A DNA stretch of 64,000 bases, taken from contig OU612074.1 of the NCBI GenBank assembly GCA_914767715.1, positions 11,938,062-12,002,061 on the forward strand, read 5' to 3'. The translations under genes and the position numbers were made by a program. This document shows positions 43,307-54,000 of this stretch, one piece after another (position 1 is the first letter of the stretch; the number at the start of each line of letters is the position of its first letter). The stretch is from Membranipora membranacea. Its lineage: Eukaryota > Bryozoa > Gymnolaemata > Cheilostomatida > Membraniporidae. The notes beneath the pieces were generated by a model. That model had not been told where the DNA came from and did no database searches. It saw nothing but the letters and a program-made list of their open reading frames with translations.

Positions 43307-45647
43307 AATGAAAATATCTTAACATTTTTATTTTCTCTCTTCTCAAAGACATCCTATCTATTTCCACCTCACTGCTGAAACATTTTAACTCATCTTCAGT
43401 CTCAAGCTTTCCTTTTTTTTCTCTTTTCATTTTTTTTTCGGCACTATTCGGAAAACATTCCGCTACTGGAATGAAATAGACTGCCAATAAAAGTGTAAAA
43501 AAAATCAAAGTGCACTCCTGAAATAAAAAAATTGGAGTGCATTTCCGAACTAAATTGACGTTGTTGTATGATCCATTCTTTTGGGTGGCCACTCGCCGAC
43601 GGTAATTGTTAGGTATTCACTCCCCCCCCCCAAGAGCCAACAACCTCAATGTCCATTAACGGTGTTGTGCATGATCAACAGAATTTGTTTGAAAGGATAC
43701 ACTTTTGCTTGTCATGAGGTGATTGCTTCAGATCTGTAATTGAGTGCCTGATAGTGCACGATAATTCATCGATATAAATCTCTGTTTGTTTTACAACCTC
43801 AGCTCTCCATCCTCTGCCCCGCCATCCTCTCCCCATGCACTGCCAATCCAAAATCTCCCCCTCCAGCACCCAAACTCCCCCCCCCCCTCCAGCCCCCATC
43901 CTCTCCTGCTCCACCCAGTTAGGTGCAGTAATGCCTCTTTTCAGAAGTAATCCTTTCCTGTGGAATCGCGGTTTTCTGATCTAGCGTTATGTCCCAAATC
44001 ATCCCTCTATTTTCTCAAATAGTGGATTTGGATTTGGGGCCAAAGAGGCATTTTACAGCACCTAACTTCTCCCCTCCCTGGCCCATCAAACTATGCGTAA
44101 CAGCTGAATGATGAAATTTCCATCAGACATCTTATTTGAAAATTAAGTTATTATCATAAAATCAAAAGTGGTGGGCTCCCGTTGTATGCATGGGCCCAAA
44201 ATAAGAAATGCTAGCTGAAAAACTTTATCATCTCAGTTCATTTTGAAATATCGTCTTACAGACTTTCATAGCTTAAGGCCTACTCAAAGGACCAGCCTAC
44301 CAGGAAGTAAACATACTTGGGGAGGGGGGGGAGTGAAGGGCATACAACCGATTACTCTACAATATGTTTACAAACTAAGCCAGTATCCATAATACATACA
44401 ATCACAATTGTATATTATATCACACTCCAAATAAATGATTAAATTAACTTACCTGGGATAAGTGTGAGAGTTCTGTAATCCTATACTACTTGTAAAGTAC
44501 ACTGCGATAGTGCTCTTGCAGGACAGCGACTGAGCACTAGTTTAAATCCAGCAGTTTAACAGTTTATATCAACCTAGACCTAGAGCAACTAATTAGTTTT
44601 GATATATCAGAAGCTCTGATCACAGAGTAAGGATAATCCTTACTCTGTGCTCTGATGAACGCTCTACAGGAATACGTTTAGTTGCACAAAGAATAACCAT
44701 TGTCTTTTGGGACTAAACGGTATTGTCTTCTAACAGCATATTCTGCTAATTAAAGTTAGATGGTCAGAAGTTTTCTTTGATAGTTCTACAACTATGGGTA
44801 TTGATAATGTTATGCTTAAGCTAGAAACACACTGGCGATTATTACGAAGGGAATCTTCAAGGCGAAAAGTTTGCATTAGATGAAAAACCATTGTGTCGCT
44901 GGCGAATACGCTCAGTATTAAAATAGTTTAATATTTGGACGAAATCGCCCAGCGTCAAATGATAACAACCTTGTTTGCTTAGATTCGCTAACGTTTTGCT
45001 TTGCCTATTCGCTTTGTAATAATCCCCCATGTGTTTCTACCTTTATTCAGACTTTATTATGACCTATCGATTGACTGAAGAACTCACTATCATTAGCAAT
45101 ACAACAAAGTTGTATTCCTTTTGTTCTAATGGCATATTCTGCTAATTAAAGTTAGCTCATCAGAATTTCTGTTTGGTTGGACCAATGACTGCCCGCTCCC
45201 CTATACAGCTCTTACACATGGTCAATAGAGATATATAAAAATGGATATTGATAATGTTATGCTTATTCATACTTGATGATGAGCTATCGATTGTCAAACT
45301 ACTGAAGAGGTTAGGCTACTATCATTGTATTATTGCTCATTGATGAGAGAAAGCCATGATGTTGTTCAGAGATAGCTGTGATCTCAAATATACACACATC
45401 ATACAAACATACACCCTCAGTCTGTGTGACATAGCCATTACTAGATAAGTCTTACGGGTTTATCAATAACTGCTTGGTTTGACTCACCCTGCAAGTATTA
45501 GAGTCAGGGTTATCCCCTCATTACATAATAGGGGGCGACTCTTATGGTTGACAAGCTTATCTAACTCAAGAGGTACTAAAATGTGAAGCAGCAAGGATTG
45601 ACTAAAAACAATTGTTGTCTCAATCATGGTACATGTATTATTAACAG
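43307..45647. other. Repeat-rich intergenic region
   Basis: There is no gene that I can support. It holds C- and G-rich low-complexity patches (43,621-43,630, 43,878-43,888, 44,320-44,331) and a diverged direct repeat (about 44,730-44,818 with 45,043-45,110 versus 45,115-45,340) interrupted by a MITE at 44819-45042. Confidence 0.55.
44819..45042. mobile_element. 224-bp MITE with TTA target, inserted in one repeat unit
   Basis: The ends agctagaaacacactggcga and (reverse complemented) aggtagaaacacatggggga are inverted repeats that continue with 'attattac'. The neighbouring unit at about 45,255-45,270 reads 'gttatgcttattcat' without the insertion and so serves as an empty site. TTA is present on both sides (44816-44818 and 45043-45045). 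A 3-bp TTA-type target duplication is typical of PIF/Harbinger elements. Confidence 0.65.
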
Positions 45648-46730
45648 ATGATGAATAGCACCGTACAAGCTAATGATTTAATTACAAAGAAATACATTTT
45701 ATACAATACAGTGAAAAATTATAACATTTCCACAAAACTAGCCACTATACAACAGAAATATAGTGGACCTGGAAGCCTCTTCCATAAGCCAGGCAGAAAC
45801 GAGACGTTGTCTTCTAAATCTTCAAGCCTTAAGACCCCAGCGGAAGATGAATCAAACAAACTACAGCATCTATACAAAGAAATGGAAGAGCTCAAGTCGA
45901 CTCTGGATGAGATTGATAAAGGTAAGAGAACTTGTTTCTTGTACTGTAATCATCATTTGGTTTTCAGAGAACGTTTCAACAGCAGACGATAGGTGAGGTT
46001 AGCTTCTGAGTATTTCTAATTTAGAGTTTAAGCTGTTTGCAAGCAACTTACTTTCAGTGTAATACATATATATTATATATATAACACAGCCAAGATAATA
46101 TTTGATGTTCATCGCTATTTTACTGCCTTCAACATGACCATTAACCCAAAAACACCAATAGCCAGTCACCAATTGATAGCTCAATATGGTCATCCATCTT
46201 TCCATTGACCTTATCTTTTGCTACGAGTGTATTTTAAATTTATTTTGTGTCTTTGAGTGTAAATGTATTACAGGTCCTGCCATTTTTATTTCATCCCAGG
46301 TTTTTTACGTACCTTTTGGGGAAACTAGTCAAATGCCCTCCGATATCAAGCTATACCTACAATCGAATGTAGTCACTGCTTTTTTTCAATCTGAGGCACA
46401 GCATGAAGATGGTTTAAAGGCTCGATTTTCCATCATTGAGCTCTTCACTTCGCACAAAACTGTATTTTTTACTTGGGTTCTTTACTTAGGTCTAGGTTCA
46501 AATTTAACCACGTGATCGCTCTAATTGGTTATTTCTTAGAAACTAACCAATCAGAGCCAACATACTCTGATTGGTCATTTTGTAGAAATCAACCAATCAG
46601 AGCCAACACCTTGGCTGCACAAAAAAATAAACCAATAATTTTGAGCTATTTTCACCATTTATTATCTACCTTTGTTGCAGGTGTTGTGGAGACAAAGTCA
46701 CATCATGCCTCCAGCCTGATATGGTGCTAA
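45648..46730 (+). CDS. Chimeric truncated copy of the AFAP1-like 3' end
   Basis: An ATG at 45648 opens a frame of unrelated sequence (MMNSTVQANDLITKKYILYN) that runs in frame across the duplication junction at 45756 into the PH-gene exon (YSGPGSLFHKPG through DEIDK), ending at donor 45921. Spliced to 46681 as in copy 1 it continues VVETKSHHASSL. A one-base deletion then gives IWC and stop 46728-46730, for a 107-aa product. An acceptor-like 'tattaacag' lies just before the ATG. There is no evidence of expression; it may be a pseudogene fragment. Confidence 0.4.
46500..46680 (+). repeat. Local 'ACCAATCAGAGCCAAC' duplication
   Basis: Copy 2 has two 'accaatcagagccaac' blocks and two 'tctgattggt' or 'taattggtta' blocks, where copy 1 (25,620-25,665) has a single set. 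The blocks form short inverted repeats containing CCAAT/ATTGG. Confidence 0.55.
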
Positions 46731-47080
46731 ATAACAGACCTGCCGCACTATCCTCCTCCAACACACAGCAATCCAGATCTGCCATCTCAGCACACCACAA
46801 ATCAACTAGTTCATTATCAGAGCATAAACTCCGAGGGTTAGAGTCAATCATCGAAGCTCTCGACAACAAACAGAGGGTGCAATCAACAGACAATGTTTTG
46901 AATACTGCAGAAAACAATAACTTACCATCTTCGGAGGAAATAGACAATTTAAAAGCGGATGACTCCAAAGTCCAGTTAGAAATAAGTCCGGAAACCCTAG
47001 CTTTGATAAGTGAGTTTGAGACGATGACCAATCAGCTTTTATCCCGGCGTTCTTCTGTCAACTACGACGAGGTTTTATAG
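46681..47080 (+). pseudogene. Frameshifted copy of the AFAP1-like last exon
   Basis: It matches 25716-26116 but lacks one base near 46,720 (CTGATATGG versus CTGAGTAAGG), which closes the inherited frame at 46,730. The remainder stays open (46721-47080, 119 codons) and, by chance of the deletion, now begins with ATG. It ends in TAG instead of TAA. Four to five amino-acid replacements separate it from copy 1. Confidence 0.7.
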
Positions 47081-48060
47081 TGCATACTGATCACATGATA
47101 CACTATTCGATTTATATTTCTGACCAATAGAGCATGAATTTATTCATGTAGCTTAAGTACCATCACAAGGAATCAGGTGTGATGGCCTGATGCCATTCTC
47201 CACAATTAGGGGTGGAATCATAAAAGGAACTCAGACTAACTTGACTCTAACGATTAGACATATACACATTATGGTGTAATCTTGATGTCAGCGTAGTTAT
47301 AGTGTACAATCATCTTTTTTTTGCATTGAAATTTTATTTACAAAACTTAATACTTATTGTATCATTGTATTATATACATTTACCTAATATCGAAACGCTT
47401 ACTACTTAAATAGTGTTTGAAGAGACATAGTTTTTCACAAAATTTATATATCACAAGTTGAATACTGATTTATATATTTTATTTAATGGGATTTTTTATT
47501 AAATTAACACTTTTGTATCGATACTAGAATTCGACAAAAGTTACAGAGACAGTCTTACCTAACTTGCTTCGGGACAAAATCCCAATTAAAAACAAAATCC
47601 TTATCAAACAGTATGCAAATGTATTTGATGGTATAAATAGTAATGATGTACAACAAATACAAAAACTATGGCAGAGTCAATGTCACATTAGATCAGATAC
47701 AAATCAAAAAATGAAAATGGAATGTAAAAAAAAAATCCTGTAATACAAAAATGAGCTGATTGTGTCTTGCAGTTGTCATAGCCTCGTCATATATTATCAT
47801 ATACATAGAAATGAAAATATATTATATATAAATTATAATATATTTTATATACGTATGTCATATACATATATGTTATATAATATATTTTCTGTGGCATTAG
47901 GATTTCCATCATTTATACTTTGAAGCTGAGAAATTCACTCAAATACGCTCAGAAATGTTTGTAAAATTTTGCCATATTATTATGAGCTTATTCACCAGAT
48001 CTATCAGAAAAATGTAAAAAAAGGAATGTACGAAGGTAAAATAGAAAAAAAATTCCCTTC
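47081..48060. other. Convergent intergenic region (copy 2)
   Basis: Counterpart of 26117-27094, with the same AT palindromes. The 75-codon open frame of copy 1 is repeated here with a one-base deletion near its end. Confidence 0.55.
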
Positions 48061-51000
48061 TTAAGAAAGGAGGTAAGAAGGTAAGGTTTTTCTTGCTTCT
48101 GAGTTCATTACGTCAGCTTGATTTACGATGACGTTAACTCTTGTATACAAAGGAAGATAGTCGATAGAATCTAGTTTATATACTATACTGTTTAATCCAT
48201 CTGTTCCCTCCCTGTCAGCAGTATGCTTCAACAACTGCTGCCTGTCAAAAAGCAAAAGTTAAATATCTCAGGTCACATAATATAATAATAGTAACTATAA
48301 ATGCCACAAAACTTCAGGGGTGTGGATGACATACACCCAGGTTGTCGATTGAGTTTATGATGCATGGCCAATTGGCGATGTCATTATAAGTGCAAATTAA
48401 AATTAAAATGTCCATTCCATACCACCTATGAGGTAGACAGCCTGAGTATCGTTGTCCTATTATGCGGCAGAACTCCCCCACAATTATTCTCAGTGAATAC
48501 AGCCATAGAATATAGCGCAACAAAACTGCTATAATTGTGGTATATGAATTATATAAAAATAAGGGGTCCTCTTCATGCTCCTCCTTACTTTTTTTAATCT
48601 TGCCTCACCGGAATTTAAACTCTGGCCTCTCGCGCTGAGCTGAGATCAAACACTCCAACCGCTCAGCCACGCTGGCCAGCTGGAGCTTGCAAAGCACAGT
48701 GCGAAATAATCCAGGTGTAATGGGTGTAAGCAGTAATAAATAGGTACCGTAACAAAACATTTAAGCCACCTAGTAGTAAAAGAGATGTATAATGCAATAA
48801 AATCTGGCTTCACCGGGATTTAAACTCAGGCCTCTCGCGCAACAACCATGTAAACATTGTGGTATAATTCATAAAAATAATAATTTGGGCTCTTGGTGTG
48901 TGATCGAGCACACTAGCCACTCAGCCACGCCTGCCCGATGAAGCTTACAGATGTAAGTTGGACTTGATTGGGTGAAGTTACCTGTTGTGTAATTTTGTTT
49001 AATTTTTCTTTTTTTCAAGCAAAGAAGGCAAAAAACGTGTAAAAAATGTTATATGCAACTGGTTTAACTACACATATGTGGTTGAAGACAGGACTGCAAT
49101 TCAGCCATTTCTTCTATGTTGTGAGGCACTGGATATGAGTTTCTTTTGTTTTATATACACAACACTTGTTTTATATACCAACGGCCTTCAACACTTGAGT
49201 GCTGAAGGACCGGCGCACTTAACAACTAAGCCATCCACTGAATGTTGATTCTAAGCACCATGGAACTTTACTCATTGTATTTCACTGTTCTTGAGACATG
49301 TATGAGCAACAGTCTTCCTTTTAACAGGGTGACTCCCTATTGATATATCATCTATTATGGCCTAATCATAAAAGTTGTCTCCTCTTTTCCCAGGGTTGGA
49401 TAATTGTCAATAGGCGTGGCTGAAAGCATAAATAAATTGTTCTATCTGTGAACGATCCCTAATTAGAGAAGAATTTCCATTTGCTGCAGACTGTTTGCTT
49501 CAGCCCGAGTAGTTTCTAGGAATTTACAAGAGTTGCAAAACTCTGGGGACCCAATCTAGAAGAACAAAAATCACCAAAGATTCCTGTCTGATTATTAACA
49601 ACCAGATATACTTTCAACTAGAATAAGCGATGCTTTACTAAAGCAAGTTATCACTATCACATAGCTCAAAAATATCACTAACTTGGTCTTTCAACAGATA
49701 AAAAAACGCTCCCCGATTTGCTCACTCAGAATGTATACAGTTCCATCAATGACTGAGCGATTTAAAAGCGTGAGCCTAGCAGATATCGCTCACTTACCGA
49801 TTGCAATTTTGCCTGTTTCTAATTGAAAGACCCCCCTGGTTAACAAAACTGTTTGGGAATGAGCCTGTTAATAGCGGGCGTGTTTTGTAACATAAGATAG
49901 TGGGCAGGATAAGATTCTTGGTCATCAAGTGTGCACTTCAGTTCATTTTGAAGCCTTGAATGCCGGCGAATAAGGAGGTTTTTGCATAACAAGAAAAGAA
50001 ATACATCATTACTACAACATACCTTTGAGGGTTTTTTTCGTTGCCCGCGTCAAGTTTGTGTTTAATCATCTGATATCGGGCAATCGTTTGAGGATACCTG
50101 ACTATCTCTAGCCCATGGCTCCTACACCTGGTCGAGAAGTCATCATCCTCACCGCCCCACCCAAAATACTTATTACTGTAGCCGTTTACTTTAATAAATA
50201 AATCAGAGCGAATGGCTGCAATCCCTCCAAGTATTCTTGCGTATGGTATTCTACAAAATATCATTAAATGAAAAATAGATTTTATAGGAATCTCTCAGTC
50301 TAAATCATAGATATAAAAAGAGAGATACGCTATAAATAATGTGAAACTGCGGGTAGCGCAATGACGATGCGGGTGGGTACAAAATGCAAAGTTACTGAAG
50401 TGCAATGACCTATCTATACCGTTTTTATATCTATGGTCTAAAGGTTTTAAATGGAAACATATCTATTCATGATAACATGCTATTGATCAGAACATCCTAA
50501 CAATAAGTACTACAATAAATTTGCATGCATACAGCATTATCGCTTTTATGTAGGTGAACTCTTGTGTTTCCAAAATAGATTTTCGCATTTACAACTCACC
50601 GCACACATAACATATTTTACAAACTATTAGTCTCTGTATTCTTGTGTAGAAATTATAATGTGACGTTAACATTTATTCTCTTTCTTATCTTTCCCCAAAC
50701 TTTTGCCGTAAATTCTTTGGCAAGTTATAGAAAACATCTGTCCAGGATGGTTATTTTTTGCCAAGTTATAAGCCTATATAAGTCTGGTGACTTCATTATG
50801 GTGTACTTACTTGTAGTTGAATTTATCGATATATGCAGACATGTGTCGTACATCTTTTTCAGGGCAGGTATATAAGTTCTTATCATTCTCCGGCAGCAAA
50901 TCCACATCATGGAATATAATGCAGTCAAACTTTTCTACCTGCATAGCTTCCAGAAACCCGATATTCATAAGAAGTGCTCTGTTAAACTTTGAACCTGGCT

Positions 51001-54000
51001 CCTATCAGAACAGTGAAAGAAAAACAATGGATAACTGGTATGAGGTTGAGAGTTGTGTACTCTTGATGTTACAAAGACAACTCCTTACAGACAAGTCATG
51101 TATTTGGCAGCCATCTTAGTCAAGTCAGACGATGGGCCATACAATATTACACAAGACAATGAAGTGACTTGTATGTACACAATAAAGACCCAACAGGACA
51201 AGTAAAGTATCAGAGCGAGGAACAGATATCGCTGTTAGTTAGATACATAAATGCCATGCCTAGGTAACATTGATCATGTTTTCACATCATTGAGAAATTC
51301 AAAGGCCAAAAAATAAAACTCCTGTCAATATTTTGTCACTCTACAGTCTACAATATAACAAGTGGTGTCTAAATATATAATGTTTCATATGTAATATTAT
51401 TATATAATAGGTCTAGACCACTCTTGAGGAATAAAGGTTTGTTGTTCTCAATTTCCGTTAATGGAAGTGTAATTAATGCCTTTCTCAAACAGCCTATTTG
51501 CTTGCTAATTGAGTGTCACAAAATGGGAATAAAATTGGATAATAAAGAGTTCTCGGAGCGTTAACACTTAAGATCAGGAAACACTGAAATGCTAATTCAT
51601 TTTCTCCGATCTATAGACAATATTTTTGGGCTGAGATTATTTTTGTCCCTTCGCAGAATGCTCAATTTGATAGAGAACGTGAATTTATTCAATTAACCAG
51701 AATGTAATACCCCCATGCATAACAATCTATTTCTTTCTCTTACCTATATCAATCAAAGAGTTTGAAACATTACGATACAGTTTGACTGTGTTGGGAGTTT
51801 CTCCCTTACTGATAAGCTGCAGGCAATAAGGAAGTGAAATTAGCTGCGGCACATCAGAATGAAGGGGAGAGCAATTCCAAAACCAGGCTCATTTGATCAC
51901 GCTCGATCTTCTCCTCACATGTTTACTCACTTGATTAACGATAAAGATAGTATAGGACAGCCTTTGCTTTTGCAGGAACGGATGAAGATTGAGTAACAAT
52001 ACCGAGAGATGCTCTTCTCTGTTTCTAAAATAGAAAAAAAGAGTTTTATTATTTGATTTGCATTTAATAATTTATTGTTTATCTTATTATATTGTGACAT
52101 GTTGTTTCGTATTGGATTGTTTCAAAAACATTAAAAATAATGATAAATATAAGATAAATATAAGATAAATAAAATACCATATTATGGTATTTTATTTATC
52201 TTATATTTATTTATTAGTAGGATGGACCATAATTGCAACCACAATCCACTGTGTCAAATTCTTCACTCCAGACCTGTCAACCACTCAATCAAAATCTGAG
52301 GGACAATTGATGCAACACACCATACAGGCGCAGCGCCCAAACAAAACAACTTGGGTGTTCGGAGGCGCAGTACGCCTGACCAACAGCTTTGCTGGAAAAA
52401 TAAGAGCTTTTCATATCTGTATGTACATCATGTTCAAGAGAAATAAATGGAACTTTCTTTGATAATGAATGCATGTTTTTGTGGTAATAGAAGAGCAGAA
52501 TTCCCTGTAACTAATATTTTATTTTTGACAAAATGGGCCACAAATGGAGACAGTTTTATATAAATCCAGGGGGGGTGGTGTCTGGGGGGCTCAGACTATA
52601 TAAATCCCTTGACATTTGAGGACATTTTGTTGAAAAAATATTTGCATAATAGCTGAAAAATTAGTCCATAGACAAAACACACAATGTTGTGTGTTTTGTC
52701 TATGAATTAGTCCTTGAATCCCTGGACAGCCAACACCTATGTTTCCCTCTACCAGTGCTAATGCAGATTACCCCAATCGCATACGTCTGAGTTTACTTAT
52801 GTATTGTATAGAAACCATTAAAACTAATAGGAATGAATCAACAAATTGAGACAAATAAATGTGCTCAATTTGAATTTTGACATAGCTTTGATAATATCAT
52901 TCTCCAATAATTTTAAAAGCTTTCCAAATATGAAAGTGATGGGACTTCTTTGATTCTATTGTTTCCAAAGCATTCTATTATTGAAACAATTTTCTCTGTA
53001 TGCTGTCAAATGCTAGTGACTGGCTTCTGTCAACAGTCTGTGCTTGTAAATTGATCTATCCTAATCCCTGAAAGCGCTGCCAAAATGAAACATTCGATTG
53101 TTCAGGCCCGTAGTTCTAGGGGAGGCAGAGTGTCCCTGCCTCCCGTTGAACGCTGATTAGAGTGGCCTAAAAATGCTATAATTGAATATTCCATATCACT
53201 AGGGTCTTCCATTTGCTATTTTTATCATTGAAATGGGAGACTGGGGACTCACGAGGAGCTTACAATAACCAACCTAGTATTACTTCACACCCCTAGAGAT
53301 AATTTTTTCTAAACTACGGCCCTTTTGTTTCTTATCGAAACTCCACACCTGCTATTGATTGCTAATGGAGGAGGGTTTTCCAAACCAGGACATTGAAAAG
53401 AGTTTAATGGGAAAAGACAAAACCGTGCAATCGAGATCCAGACTATTATGTCATGGGTCGAATTTGGAATCATTGAACTGAATTGGCGTAAGGTCATTAA
53501 ACATGGTGTTGTGACTGTACTTACGCAGCACCGAAAATCCAACTTAGTGGATGTGAGGTCATTTGATACTGACATCTGTAAAAAATGATCATTTTCTAGA
53601 TTGTTTACTCAATTTTTTCTTCATTATGATTTTTACAGCAGAGGTGTGTGGAAGACAAAAAATCTTGAATGACCGATTCGTCTCTTTAGATGACGTCGTC
53701 TGTTTACCATAAGCAAAAGTTGTTCTATGCATTTTGCAGTTACTGGTGAGAAAAACCTAAGAAAATATAAGGGATGATGGAGGGGCATTAGATTTAAAGT
53801 TTGATAAAACACTCAGATTTTATTTATATTAGAGACTGGAAGCACTGGACGGAGAAAAGTTTGTTATTTCATACACTATTGAAAAAGTTGAATTGGAGGT
53901 GACTATGGAGTGCCATTTGTAAAGTGATCTAGGGTGCTTTCAACTTAGATATGTTTATGTTTGTACCATAGACTTTATTTATTAAGTGTATGGTTTGTAC

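Larger units (their letters stand above)
24572..45755 (+). repeat. Segmental duplication, copy 1 (inferred 21.2-kb unit)
   Basis: From 24572, inside an exon, the sequence is repeated from 45756. The match can be followed colinearly to 39,580, where the partner reaches the window end at 64,000. If it is a simple tandem duplication, copy 1 ends where copy 2 begins and spans 21,184 bases. The offset drifts (21,184 at the start, about 20,966 at the glycosyltransferase last exon) because of indels, for example about 270 extra bases in copy 1 near 24765-25035. In the last PH-gene exon I count about nine mismatches in 360 bases. Confidence 0.85.
48242..50022 (-). other. Glycosyltransferase intron (copy 2) with SINEs
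   Basis: Contains SINE partners at 48604-48680, 48806-48936 and 49182-49238. No further exon is visible. Confidence 0.55.
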
